Positions 19,823 to 27,622 of a stretch of 64,000 nucleotides of DNA are shown piece by piece. Origin of the DNA: Maribacter_C sp947494565 (GTDB lineage Bacteria > Bacteroidota > Bacteroidia > Flavobacteriales > Flavobacteriaceae); assembly GCF_047345415.1 (NCBI RefSeq), contig NZ_JBLFEP010000005.1, positions 1 through 64,000 of the forward strand, written 5' to 3'. The number at the start of each line of letters is the position of its first letter. Positions within the stretch are counted from its first letter, which is position 1. Below the pieces are notes generated by a model. The model was given only the letters and a program-made list of their open reading frames with translations. It had not been told where the DNA came from and searched no databases. The position numbers and the translations under genes are program-made.

Positions 19823-19846
19823 AGTATATTATACTTATAATATACT
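19823..19846. promoter_or_regulatory. Perfect 11-bp inverted repeat in the divergent promoter region
   Basis: AGTATATTATA and TATAATATACT are exact complements with a 2-base spacer. The repeat starts 10 bases before the zinc-ribbon start codon and ends 33 bases before the recombinase start, a good position for a shared operator. The arm length and 2-base spacer resemble the palindrome after the recombinase gene. Confidence 0.65.
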
Positions 19847-19879
19847 ATTTAGTTTATAAATCCTAATTAGCATTGTACT

Positions 19880-21007
19880 ATGAATTCCATGAAATCGATA
19901 ACACTGTACCATCTCATGATCAACAATCAGAAGATGATAGGCATAAAGTTCTCACCGGATAAACTAATACAGAATTTGGTCAAGGGACTTCCAAACCCTA
20001 AGTGGAGTAAACGATACAACATGGCCTACATACCCAATACTAAAGCTAATCTTGGGGTTATTTTCAATACTTTTAAGGGCGTGGTATGGATAAACTACAA
20101 TCGTTTTTTAATCAATAAACCGGTAAATAGAAAAAACGAAACCGTTGATGTAGCCTGGTTCAGGAAAAGAAAGCCGATCACCGATTACAGGCTTTGTCCT
20201 GAGGAGTATCTATTAAAACTAGAACTAAAGCGATATGCAAACAGTACCATCAAGACCTATGTGACCTTCTTTGAGATGTTCATCAATTTTCACAAGGACA
20301 AAGAACTAAATTCTATCGATGAGGGTGACATTAGAGTATTCCTACAAAGCCTTATACAGAAAAATTCATCCAACTCATATGTCAATCAAGCGATCAACGC
20401 CATCAAATTCTATTATGAGGTGGTATTGGGAATGCCCAATCGATTTTACGAGATTGAACGACCAAGGAAAGAATCAAAACTTCCTCAAGTGATATCGAAA
20501 GACGAGGTACTTTCTATTATTGAAAACACGAACAATATCAAACACAAATGCATCGTAAAACTTCTATATAGCTCTGGTCTCCGTCGCAGTGAACTTCTAA
20601 ACCTGAAAATAACCGATATAGATAGTAAAAGAATGTTGGTTATGGTCAGAGGTGGTAAAGGGAAAAAGGACAGACAAACTTTATTATCAAAATCGACCTT
20701 AGAGGATCTACGTGTTTATTTTAAGGAATGGAAGCCTCAAGAATATCTTTTCGAAGGGCGGAAGGCATCCAAATATGGTGCAGAAAGTGTATTAAGCATA
20801 GTTAAAAGGGCAGCGGCCAAAGCAGGCATACGTCAGACGGTGACACCACATATGCTAAGGCATAGTTTTGCTACACACCTATTGGAATCAGGTGTTGACC
20901 TAAGACAAATTCAGGTCCTCTTAGGACATGGTTCTAGCAAGACAACAGAAATATACACCCATGTGGCGACCAACACTTTCAAAGACATTAAAAATCCCTT
21001 AGATTAG
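19880..21007 (+). CDS. Tyrosine recombinase heading the cassette array (integron-integrase-like, non-IntI)
   Basis: 375 residues. Catalytic set visible: R235 (SGLRRSEL), K260 (GGKGKKDR), H324 and R327 (PHMLRHSFATHLLESG), H350 (LLGHGS), Y359 (TEIYTHV). The end KDIKNPLD resembles the C-terminal SPLD of IntI and XerD-type proteins. Between KDR and HxLRH there are only about 60 residues, close to Xer and far less than in IntI1, so the IntI-specific insertion is missing. Residues 1-95 form an extra N-terminal domain not found in IntI. It reads in the same direction as the cassettes, and the first cassette begins 44 bp after its stop. This position and the structure of the repeats make it the likely enzyme of the array; an ordinary Xer-like phage recombinase is the alternative. 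Confidence 0.9.
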   Translation: MNSMKSITLYHLMINNQKMIGIKFSPDKLIQNLVKGLPNPKWSKRYNMAYIPNTKANLGVIFNTFKGVVWINYNRFLINKPVNRKNETVDVAWFRKRKPITDYRLCPEEYLLKLELKRYANSTIKTYVTFFEMFINFHKDKELNSIDEGDIRVFLQSLIQKNSSNSYVNQAINAIKFYYEVVLGMPNRFYEIERPRKESKLPQVISKDEVLSIIENTNNIKHKCIVKLLYSSGLRRSELLNLKITDIDSKRMLVMVRGGKGKKDRQTLLSKSTLEDLRVYFKEWKPQEYLFEGRKASKYGAESVLSIVKRAAAKAGIRQTVTPHMLRHSFATHLLESGVDLRQIQVLLGHGSSKTTEIYTHVATNTFKDIKNPLD

Positions 21008-21024
21008 TATTCGTAAAATAGGAA

Positions 21025-21061
21025 TATAGTAACTTGTTACTATACACAATTGTTGTAAAAC
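21025..21061 (+). other. attI-like site: palindrome plus first GTT junction
   Basis: TATAGTAAC and GTTACTATA are exact 9-bp complements with spacer TT, followed seven bases later by GTTGTAAAAC, the first arm of cassette 1. It lies between the recombinase stop and the first cassette, where a primary recombination site is expected. The AAC..GTT pair with complementary flanks is the layout of a simple tyrosine-recombinase core site. Confidence 0.7.
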
Positions 21062-21077
21062 ATTTTGACAAAACCCA

Positions 21078-21989
21078 ATGGAAGAATTTCTTACTAATTA
21101 TGGACTTTACAAAGAATATACTCTTTTAGAGGACTATTATATTGGGAATCAAGATTTCACCGACCCAATTGACTTTGTTGGCAGGACATTTGAATATTGG
21201 TGTGAAAATGAACAGGCAACCAGAACATTTGAATTGGATTTAGATGAAGCAAGAAAGGATTATTTTGGTAGTCATAGAGCTGATTTAATACACGATGACC
21301 ACTTTATTGATGGAAAACTGAACTTCATATTTACAGCAATCGGAAAATGTAAGTCTTGCAATAAATATCATATTTATTTCGACCTAAATGTTTATTCGAA
21401 TAAACCGATTTCAAACATTATTGATAACGTTCATAATATTGCTTTTCACAAAAAGAATACAGAACAACACCCAAATACCAACATTTACATTCAAAAAGTA
21501 GGAGCTTTTCCTGAAATTAAGAGAGTTCCAAATAAAATAATAAGCAACTATTTTGACAGAGAAACCAATCAATGGTATTTCAAAGGAATAAATGCTCTCG
21601 ATAAAAATTTTGGAATCGGGTCCTTCGCATATTTTAGAAGAATCATAGAAAAAGAATTAATAAATATTGTAGAGAGCATAAAACTATTACCTGACTCACA
21701 TACAGCTGAAATTCAGAAATTACTTGATAAGCATAATGAAAATCCAAAAGTTAGTACTATTTATGACAACATATTCCAACACCTTCCAAACTCGTTAAAA
21801 GTATTGGGAGATAATCCAATTAAGTTGTTGTACAACCAAACATCAGAAGGACTTCATTCGCTGACAGAAAAAGAGTGTCTTGAAAAATCAGAGAAAATAT
21901 TAAAGTTACTTGAGTTTGTGATTAGAAAAATTAATGAAGAGAGGTCTGAACTTAAAGACTTGAAAGAAACTATAAAAGGGCTGAAATAA
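21078..21989 (+). CDS. Cassette 1: hypothetical protein, 303 aa
   Basis: Soluble, no signal peptide or membrane helix. A C-x-x-C pair (CKSCNKYHIYF) occurs near residue 94. The C-terminal half (FGIGSFAYFRRIIEKEL ... EGLHSLTEKECLEKSEKILKLLEFVIRKINEE) is helical and faintly recalls the DUF4145-like regions of defence-associated proteins, but this is not a firm match. As the first cassette after the attI-like site it should be the most recent insertion if the array grows like an integron. Its ends, GTTGTAAAAC and GTTTTACAAC, are exact complements. Confidence 0.8.
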   Translation: MEEFLTNYGLYKEYTLLEDYYIGNQDFTDPIDFVGRTFEYWCENEQATRTFELDLDEARKDYFGSHRADLIHDDHFIDGKLNFIFTAIGKCKSCNKYHIYFDLNVYSNKPISNIIDNVHNIAFHKKNTEQHPNTNIYIQKVGAFPEIKRVPNKIISNYFDRETNQWYFKGINALDKNFGIGSFAYFRRIIEKELINIVESIKLLPDSHTAEIQKLLDKHNENPKVSTIYDNIFQHLPNSLKVLGDNPIKLLYNQTSEGLHSLTEKECLEKSEKILKLLEFVIRKINEERSELKDLKETIKGLK

Positions 21990-21993
21990 AAAC

Positions 21994-22123
21994 GTTTTAC
22001 AACAATGGCTATAAGTAATTGCTTGTTCTCGCCTACTTTGGAAATTCCTGCGGAATTTCCAACTTGGTGTGTACTTGCAAAGTTAAGTGCTAAACCACGC
22101 AACTACTCATAGCCGAGACCGTT
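21994..22123 (+). repeat. attC-like repeat 1
   Basis: Left arm GTTTTACAAC complements the start of cassette 1. Body begins AATGGCTATAAGTAATTGC and ends GCAACTACTCATAGCCGAGACCGTT; these flanks pair as an imperfect stem. An inner hairpin GGAAATTCCTGCGGAATTTCC occupies the middle. Confidence 0.9.
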
Positions 22124-22133
22124 GTAATCAATT

Positions 22134-22631
22134 ATGAAAAACCTATTTAAAATTTCACTTTTATTAGTTTTTTTGGTCTCCTGTTCAAAAAATGGTCGGA
22201 CAATAATTGTGAATACACAAAACGCGGATGGACTGACAACGGAATCGAAATTGGATGTGAATGGACTTGAAATCGGACAAGTTGTTGAAATAAATTTAGG
22301 AAAAGATGGAACCGTAAATTTGATTTGTGAAATTAACAATAACGAGATTCAAATTCCGCTCGACTCAAAGTTCTATTCAAAGAATTTAGGACTTCTAGGC
22401 GGTAAGTCGATTGGAATTAAAATGGGTTCGGCAAATGAATTTATCGAAACTGGTATGTCAGTAACATTGGTAGAAGAAGATTCTCATGATTATGAAGATG
22501 TCTTTAGCAAAGCAATAAACGAAGTAAAGTCCTTATTTGGCGGACAACATAATACAGATTCGTTACTTTTTGAATTGCGAAGATTGAATAAAAATATGGA
22601 GGACTTAAAACTCGAACGCAAGAATAACTGA
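22134..22631 (+). CDS. Cassette 2: MlaD/MCE-domain lipoprotein
   Basis: 165 residues. Lipoprotein signal MKNLFKISLLLVFLVSC gives a lipid-anchored protein. Residues about 35-105 (LDVNGLEIGQVVEINL ... IQIPLDSKFYSKNLGLLGGKSIGIKMG) follow the MCE-domain pattern of MlaD: a V.G..IG.V..I strand pair, then IP.DS and GLLG. MCE proteins bind lipids moving between membranes. Here the domain is lipid-anchored with a short coiled tail (LRRLNKNMEDLKLE) and no permease partner, so a solo or accessory role is likely. The start codon lies 10 bases after the GTT junction. Confidence 0.8.
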   Translation: MKNLFKISLLLVFLVSCSKNGRTIIVNTQNADGLTTESKLDVNGLEIGQVVEINLGKDGTVNLICEINNNEIQIPLDSKFYSKNLGLLGGKSIGIKMGSANEFIETGMSVTLVEEDSHDYEDVFSKAINEVKSLFGGQHNTDSLLFELRRLNKNMEDLKLERKNN

Positions 22632-22824
22632 TTACAACAAAACCTAAACGTAATGCGAACTTCAGGGCTAAATCTAAAGGTCTGTGTTTATTTGTGAAGT
22701 CGCTAAATCTTATGGATTTAGCTTTGGACAAGAAAAAAATAAAACTAAACAATAAGCTTTAGCTTCGTGCGCAGACGGAAACCAAAAGTTTCCTTGCCCC
22801 CGCACTACGCTTAGCTCAACCGTT
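22629..22824 (+). repeat. attC-like repeat 2
   Basis: Left arm TGATTACAAC complements the start of cassette 2 exactly. Flanks CCTAAACGTAATGCG and CGCACTACGCTTAG form the basal stem. Inner hairpins GCTAAATC..GATTTAGC and GGAAAC..GTTTCC. Ends in CAACCGTT. Confidence 0.9.
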
Positions 22825-22833
22825 GCCCACAAT

Positions 22834-23286
22834 ATGAAAAAACTGCTTCAAATAATATTAATCGGATTTTTAACATTGAGTTGTAACTCAAAAAAGAAAA
22901 CTGAACCGAAAACTTTTGAGGAAGCGGAATTGGAATTATCAAATTACAGCGAGGAAGACCGAATGAAAGAACTGGAATATTTAAAAACCAGCGTATTTAA
23001 TGGACTTGAAAATCTGAATGACGGATTCGACTCTGAATCGATTTATTATTTCTCGGAATCTGACTTTGAAATTGTACTTGACCGAGTAGAAAAAAATGGA
23101 CTTGGAATTTACGGAATTGAACCTTGGATTGACGGAGATTTTTATGGCGTTCTGATTGTTGAAGATTTTAATACTGTTGCAACTGACCCAAAATGGTACA
23201 GAAAAGCATTTACGGAATTTAAAGCAAGTGGAAAGGAATTGTTATATGCAGCGAGTTATGAAGTTCCGAAAAAACTTTTAAAATAA
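22834..23286 (+). CDS. Cassette 3, gene 1: small lipoprotein
   Basis: 150 residues with lipobox signal MKKLLQIILIGFLTLSC. The mature part is acidic, with a two-strand region around YGIEPWIDGDFYGVLIVEDF. No known domain. The stop overlaps the start of a second small gene (TAATG), so translation is probably coupled. Start codon is 12 bases from the GTT of the junction. Confidence 0.8.
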   Translation: MKKLLQIILIGFLTLSCNSKKKTEPKTFEEAELELSNYSEEDRMKELEYLKTSVFNGLENLNDGFDSESIYYFSESDFEIVLDRVEKNGLGIYGIEPWIDGDFYGVLIVEDFNTVATDPKWYRKAFTEFKASGKELLYAASYEVPKKLLK

Positions 23287-23399
23287 TGCGAGAATATTTT
23301 CCGATAATATTGACAATTATAGTAATCGGAATTCTAGCTTTTCGATATAGAAATGGTAGTGGAGGAGAATCAGATTTTGACGATTATGATTTCGATTAA
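23286..23399 (+). CDS. Cassette 3, gene 2: 37-aa membrane peptide
   Basis: MREYFPIILTIIVIGILAF forms one membrane helix, followed by RYRNGSGG and an acidic end (ESDFDDYDFD). It overlaps the previous stop by one base and ends 9 bases before the cassette's right arm, filling the cassette exactly. Function unknown; tight packing supports it being real. Confidence 0.6.
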   Translation: MREYFPIILTIIVIGILAFRYRNGSGGESDFDDYDFD

Positions 23400-23408
23400 A
23401 AAAATACT

Positions 23409-23539
23409 GTGGGCAACAATGTATAACCGCAATTACGGCGGATTCGACTGCGTCCGAATCCATTCGGAATTGCTAAAGTCAGTGCCAAACCGAAAATTAA
23501 CGCATATTAACCCGTAACTGACGGTTATACGAGACCGTT
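23409..23539 (+). repeat. attC-like repeat 3 (TATAACCG type)
   Basis: Left arm GTGGGCAAC complements the start of cassette 3. AATGTATAACCGCAATTACGG at left pairs with CCGTAACTGACGGTTATACG at right. Inner hairpin GATTCGACTGCGTCCGAATC. A shortened relative occurs near 42,646. Confidence 0.9.
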
Positions 23540-23555
23540 GTAGCCAATTTAAAAA

Positions 23556-24296
23556 ATGACAATCCAAGAAATATTAAACACTTCAGACCATAGACCTTGG
23601 AAAATACCACCAGAAGGTTGGAAATTTTATCAAGAGTGGAATAATACCATATTTCTTCATTGGCAAGTGGAACTAAATGAGCTCAAAAAATTTGTCCCGC
23701 AAGAATTAGAAATTGACCTTTTTGACGGAAAACCTTGGATTTCGGTTGTTGCTTTTACAATGGAAAAGATAAGACCGAAAAACCTACCTTCTTTCCCTCC
23801 TATTTCGGATTTTGATGAAATTAATATTCGAACTTATGTAAAATCAAATAGTAAAACAGGAGTATATTTTTTGAGTATAGAAGGTGGAAAAAGTTTGTCT
23901 TGTAAAATTGCGAAAGGAATGTCTGAACTCCCTTACCGATTTTCAAAAATGGAGAGAACGGAAAACGAATACTCATCTACAAACTCGGAATTTAACGATT
24001 ACCTGAGATTGGGTTTCAAAATTGGGGAAAAAATTAATGAAAAAGAGGAACTGGACAAATGGTTAACAGAAAGATATGCTCTTTTCCAAGATACTGACAA
24101 ATCAATCAACGCATTTGAAATTCATCATTTAGAGTGGGAAATAAATGAAATTGAACTACAAAAACTTGAATTTAATTACCCAAGGTTTAAGAATTTAATC
24201 AAAGGAAAACCTGATAAAGTTCAATACTCAGACGGAGTACAAGTTGTGGCGTGGGGAAAACACAGCGCGGAAAAAACTGGCTACAACAAAACCTAA
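23556..24296 (+). CDS. Cassette 4: DUF2071 (YqjF-like) protein
   Basis: 246 residues. The pattern FLHWQVELNELKKFVPQELEIDLFDGKPWISVVAFTMEKIRP and the later INIRTYVK segment are the DUF2071/YqjF signature, an acetoacetate-decarboxylase-like fold of unknown reaction. The last codons (GYNKT, stop) lie inside the attC-like repeat, so the C-terminus is encoded by the recombination site. Start is 16 bases after the GTT junction. Confidence 0.82.
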   Translation: MTIQEILNTSDHRPWKIPPEGWKFYQEWNNTIFLHWQVELNELKKFVPQELEIDLFDGKPWISVVAFTMEKIRPKNLPSFPPISDFDEINIRTYVKSNSKTGVYFLSIEGGKSLSCKIAKGMSELPYRFSKMERTENEYSSTNSEFNDYLRLGFKIGEKINEKEELDKWLTERYALFQDTDKSINAFEIHHLEWEINEIELQKLEFNYPRFKNLIKGKPDKVQYSDGVQVVAWGKHSAEKTGYNKT

Positions 24297-24472
24297 ACGT
24301 AATGCGGACTTTAGGGCTAAAAGCAAAGGTCTGTGTATATTTATAAAGTCGCTAAATCTTATGGATTTAGCTTTGAACAAAAAAAGAAAAAGCAAAACAA
24401 TAAGCTTTAGCTACGTCGGCAGACGGAAACGAAAAGTTTCCTTGCCTCCGCACTACGCTTAGCCGAACCGTT
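24279..24472 (+). repeat. attC-like repeat 4
   Basis: Left arm GGCTACAAC complements the start of cassette 4. Same class as repeat 2: CCTAAACGTAATGCGGA at left pairs with TCCGCACTACGCTTAG at right; inner hairpins GCTAAATC..GATTTAGC and GGAAAC..GTTTCC. Confidence 0.92.
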
Positions 24473-24486
24473 GGCAAACATTTAAA

Positions 24487-25065
24487 ATGAGTGAAACCAA
24501 GTACAAAGGAATTGGACATAAAGAGGTTAATAAACTTGCAAGCATCAATCCGAGATTTCATAGGATTTCAAGTATGTTATTAGACCATATTTTTATGACT
24601 TTTACGGTGGTTCCATTGGGGGTTTTGATATTTATTATTCTTTTTCAATTCCAAGAGAATTTAAATAAGTGGATTGTATTAAGTTTAATGTTTCTCCCAT
24701 TCTTCATTTACCTAAACAAAGACATTCTGAATGGAAAAAGTCCAGCCAAACGTATTATGGGTTATCAAGTAATGGACCGAAAAACGGAAAGGCCAGCAAG
24801 TGAATTGCAATGTTTCATTAGAAATCTAACAATTTGCATTATTTGGCCAATCGAAGTAATAGTCGGACTTATTAATCCTGAAAGAAGGCTTGGGGACTAT
24901 TTGGCAAATACAAAAGTCATCCAAGCTGAAAAGGAAAAACTAAATTCACTCTGGTCGGAATTAAAAAAAATGCGCTTTAAGCCAAGCTATATCGGAATCG
25001 TTATAATTGGCATTATTTATTTTTATGGACTTAGTCTAATTATGCCTGCACCCATGTTGGAATAA
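24487..25065 (+). CDS. Cassette 5: RDD-family membrane protein
   Basis: 192 residues with four likely helices (about 35-55, 60-78, 115-135, 168-188). The RDD pattern is present: NPRFHRISSMLLDHIFM supplies the Arg and first Asp, and RRLGDYLANTKVI the last. RDD proteins are small membrane proteins, some acting in ion antiport; no substrate can be predicted here. One gene filling one cassette, with arms GTTGGCAAA/TTTGCCAAC. Confidence 0.82.
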   Translation: MSETKYKGIGHKEVNKLASINPRFHRISSMLLDHIFMTFTVVPLGVLIFIILFQFQENLNKWIVLSLMFLPFFIYLNKDILNGKSPAKRIMGYQVMDRKTERPASELQCFIRNLTICIIWPIEVIVGLINPERRLGDYLANTKVIQAEKEKLNSLWSELKKMRFKPSYIGIVIIGIIYFYGLSLIMPAPMLE

Positions 25066-25071
25066 AAACGA

Positions 25072-25264
25072 TTTGCCAACAATACCTATAATTAATCCGG
25101 ACTTCGGTCTTTAAGCCAAGGTCTGTGTATATTTATGAGGTCGCAAAATCTTTGGGATTTTGCTTTAGAACAAAAAAAGAAAAAACAAAACCAAAAGCTT
25201 TTGCTTAGCGCGTAGCTGGAAATCCGATGGATTTCTGCGCCGCACCAATCATAGCCCAACCGTT
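25072..25264 (+). repeat. attC-like repeat 5
   Basis: Left arm TTTGCCAAC complements the start of cassette 5. CCTATAATTAATCCGGAC at left pairs with CGCACCAATCATAG at right. Inner hairpins GCAAAATC..GATTTTGC and GAAATCCGATGGATTTC. Confidence 0.92.
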
Positions 25265-25308
25265 GTGAACAATAGCTCAATAAATAAACAGTAAGCCGAA
25301 CGAACAAA

Positions 25309-25632
25309 ATGGGTTATATAATTTTTGGTTTAATTTTAGCTTATTCGTTTTGGTTCTTCATTGCAAACGCCGATTTAAAACCTCAAAAAATAAAAGCGTA
25401 TTTAGAATCAAAAAAGTTAGATTACGTCCGACATAAGGAAGTTTTTAAACCTCTTAATAAAAACTTTGAAATCGGAGAAGGCATATTCACATGGCTGCAC
25501 TTCAGAAAACATCATTACACAATAGACGCAATTGATAAAGAAGGAAATCCAGTAGTTGTAAATGCCTTATTCTATCAAAATGTATCACTACTTTATCGGA
25601 ATAGAGTTTTTTTTAATATTGAAGAATCTTAA
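25309..25632 (+). CDS. Cassette 6: small membrane-anchored hypothetical protein
   Basis: 107 residues. A membrane helix at 1-18 (GYIIFGLILAYSFWFFI) is followed by a basic soluble domain with a FTWLHFRKHHYTIDAIDKEGNPVV core. No family recognised. The 165 bases between its stop and the right arm are unusually long and contain a 20-base element shared with cassette 8. Confidence 0.7.
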   Translation: MGYIIFGLILAYSFWFFIANADLKPQKIKAYLESKKLDYVRHKEVFKPLNKNFEIGEGIFTWLHFRKHHYTIDAIDKEGNPVVVNALFYQNVSLLYRNRVFFNIEES

Positions 25633-25704
25633 AATTTAGTAGTTTATAATAATACTTGGTCCGATTATAAATGGACTTTTAGCAAGTACCTGCAGGTGGA
25701 CACC

Positions 25705-25724
25705 ACTCAAACGCAACTGTTGCG
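25705..25724. repeat. 20-bp element with GCAAC/GTTGC palindrome, copy 1
   Basis: ACTCAAACGCAACTGTTGCG, with the perfect palindrome CGCAAC-T-GTTGCG, sits in the 3' untranslated part of cassette 6 and recurs exactly in the same position of cassette 8. Flanking bases (ATGGAC... upstream) are also partly shared. Confidence 0.8.
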
Positions 25725-25797
25725 CAGATGGACTCTACTCGGACCGAGAAAAAAGAGAAACGTAATCGTTCGTGCTTACTCAAACGTGTCGCTACAG

Positions 25798-25989
25798 TTC
25801 ACAACAATACCTATAATTAATACGGACTTCAAGGTTTACGCCAAGGTCTGTGTATATTTATGAAGTCGCAAAATCTTTGGGATTTTGCTTTCGAACAAAA
25901 AAAGAAAAAACAAAACCAAAAGCTTTTGCTTAGCGCATTGCTGGAAATCCATCGGATTTCCGCGCCGCACTAATCATAGCCGAACCGTT
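25798..25989 (+). repeat. attC-like repeat 6
   Basis: Left arm TTCACAAC complements the start of cassette 6. Same class as repeat 5. CCTATAATTAATACGGAC and CCGCACTAATCATAG pair; inner hairpins GCAAAATC..GATTTTGC and GGAAATCCATCGGATTTCC. Confidence 0.92.
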
Positions 25990-26007
25990 GTCATTAATTT
26001 TCAAAAA

Positions 26008-26469
26008 ATGCAGAAAACCATAATCTTCTTGCTTTTAATTCTATTTATTTTCGGTTGTCAGGAACAAAAAAACGGCGAAAAATGGACTTCGCAGCTGGAC
26101 AGATTACGGACAGAAAACGATAGTTTGAAAAGACTAGTTGCGGAAATAAATAACAAATATGTTTTCGACAGTATTTCGTTTAGAGAAATCTATAGCCCAA
26201 AAAATACTAACAAACTGAATTCGGAATTTAACGTCGAACTCTTGGTTGTTGGATATAATCCGGAGAAAAGTTTTTTCGTAAAATTCGATAGTATTGTAGA
26301 TGGACAAAAAATAAACCCGGACACATTAAAACAGAGCAACGGCGGATTTAAATATAAAACTATACTTAAGGATACGGAAAACACAATCCGAATAGATATG
26401 AATGTTGGAAACAAATTCGGACAGAAAAAAAGCGGAGTTCTCTACGAAACAGTGCGGGCAAAAAACTAA
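26008..26469 (+). CDS. Cassette 7: lipoprotein with short coiled coil
   Basis: 153 residues. The frame is open through the preceding repeat, but the ATG here begins a clear lipoprotein signal (MQKTIIFLLLILFIFGC) 18 bases after the GTT junction and is chosen. A heptad segment (SQLDRLRTENDSLKRLVAEI) follows the lipid anchor, then a beta-rich domain of about 90 residues. Family unknown. Confidence 0.8.
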   Translation: MQKTIIFLLLILFIFGCQEQKNGEKWTSQLDRLRTENDSLKRLVAEINNKYVFDSISFREIYSPKNTNKLNSEFNVELLVVGYNPEKSFFVKFDSIVDGQKINPDTLKQSNGGFKYKTILKDTENTIRIDMNVGNKFGQKKSGVLYETVRAKN

Positions 26470-26597
26470 TGACAACAATGGCTAAAGTTCATTGCTTGCG
26501 GATTTCCTAAACGGAAATCACACGCAAAAAGCTATCTTTAGGTTCGGCTGGATTGTCCTTCGGACAAATCACAGCAACGAACCTTAGCCCAACCGTT
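26468..26597 (+). repeat. attC-like repeat 7
   Basis: Left arm AATGACAAC complements the start of cassette 7. AATGGCTAAAGTTCATTGC and AGCAACGAACCTTAGCCC pair. Inner hairpin GATTTCCTAAACGGAAATC. Overlaps the stop codon of the cassette 7 gene. Confidence 0.9.
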
Positions 26598-26611
26598 ACC
26601 CAACATTTTAA

Positions 26612-27301
26612 ATGAACATTTTTAATAGAAAGACAAAGCAGAGACATATTCAACAGTTTGAGTATAATATTGCCGAACTATTAAAGTCTGAATTACCCCA
26701 ATTGAAAAAGGCACTTGATATGTCAAAAATTGAGGGTATTTATTTTGCGCATAAACCAAAAGGAATCTCCATTATACATAGTTATTCTGAAAAAGATTTT
26801 GCAGAAATCAATCGAAATGGTAAATCAAGTTTTGTTTTAAATGGTATTTCCGTTTGGAATAAAGAATCAAAAAGTTTTGAAGCAATTTCGTTGAGCTACC
26901 TAAACAATACTATTTCTTGGTTTGCAGTTCAGAACCCAGAACGTTTTCATAAAACATTCGATTTGAGCCAACTCAAAAAAGGGCAAATCAAGCTAGAGGA
27001 AAAAGAAATCAAGAATTCCGATAAAGAAAAAGTGGAAAAACTTCTAAAGTCTTTATCTGAGGAGCAACTTGGACTTCTGGAATTGGAACATACTTTTGAA
27101 ATGGAACTTGATGAAAAACTGTTCTATCCGATTTTGAATATGGAAGACGGAAACTATATTGCTGTTGACAACAAAGGAAAAATATATAGGCTAAACCATG
27201 ACCATGAAGAAGAGGTTAGGTTAATAGCAAATAAGCCCGAAGACTTCTTCAATATCTATAATGGACAAAAAAGCGAACTGGAAAAAATCATGTACGACTA
27301 A
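26612..27301 (+). CDS. Cassette 8: hypothetical protein, SMI1/KNR4-like C-terminus
   Basis: 229 residues, soluble. The C-terminal part GNYIAVDNKGKIYRLNHDHEEEVRLIANKPEDFFNIY resembles the end of SMI1/KNR4-type domains, which often act as immunity or polyglutamate-handling proteins, but the characteristic N-terminal half is not clear. A charged helical linker lies around 130-160. Function is open; toxin-immunity use is a weak inference. Confidence 0.75.
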   Translation: MNIFNRKTKQRHIQQFEYNIAELLKSELPQLKKALDMSKIEGIYFAHKPKGISIIHSYSEKDFAEINRNGKSSFVLNGISVWNKESKSFEAISLSYLNNTISWFAVQNPERFHKTFDLSQLKKGQIKLEEKEIKNSDKEKVEKLLKSLSEEQLGLLELEHTFEMELDEKLFYPILNMEDGNYIAVDNKGKIYRLNHDHEEEVRLIANKPEDFFNIYNGQKSELEKIMYD

Positions 27302-27338
27302 AAACGTTTGGCAAAAACAGTTTGTAAATGGACAACTC

Positions 27339-27358
27339 ACTCAAACGCAACTGTTGCG
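27339..27358. repeat. 20-bp element with GCAAC/GTTGC palindrome, copy 2
   Basis: Exact second copy of ACTCAAACGCAACTGTTGCG, between the stop of the cassette 8 gene and its right arm. See copy 1 in cassette 6. Confidence 0.8.
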
Positions 27359-27403
27359 TAAATGAACTTAATTTGTCCTGAAAAGTTTAATCAGATGGAA
27401 AAC

Positions 27404-27599
27404 GTTGGGTAACAATACCTAAACGTAATGCGGACTTTAGGGCAAAATCGAAAGGTCTGAGTATATTTATGAAGTGGCTAGATCTTTGGGATTTAGCTTT
27501 GGACAAAAAAAGAAAAAGCAAAACCAAAAGCTTTAGCTTCGTGCGCAGACGGAAACGAAAAAGTTTCCTTGGCTCCGCACTACGCTTAGCCCAACCGTT
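27404..27599 (+). repeat. attC-like repeat 8
   Basis: Left arm GTTGGGTAAC complements the start of cassette 8 over 10 bases. Class of repeats 2 and 4: CCTAAACGTAATGCGGA with TCCGCACTACGCTTAG; inner hairpins around TAGATCTTTGGGATTTAGC and GGAAACG..GTTTCC. Confidence 0.92.
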
Positions 27600-27622
27600 A
27601 CCAACAATAGAAAAAGAATAAG

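Noticed and set aside
17884..21007. The two tyrosine recombinases as one duplicated element
   Set aside because: They differ in length, N-terminal domain and catalytic motifs (IARHSFGNIS versus MLRHSFATHL), lie on opposite strands and are separated by a tRNA remnant and terminator.
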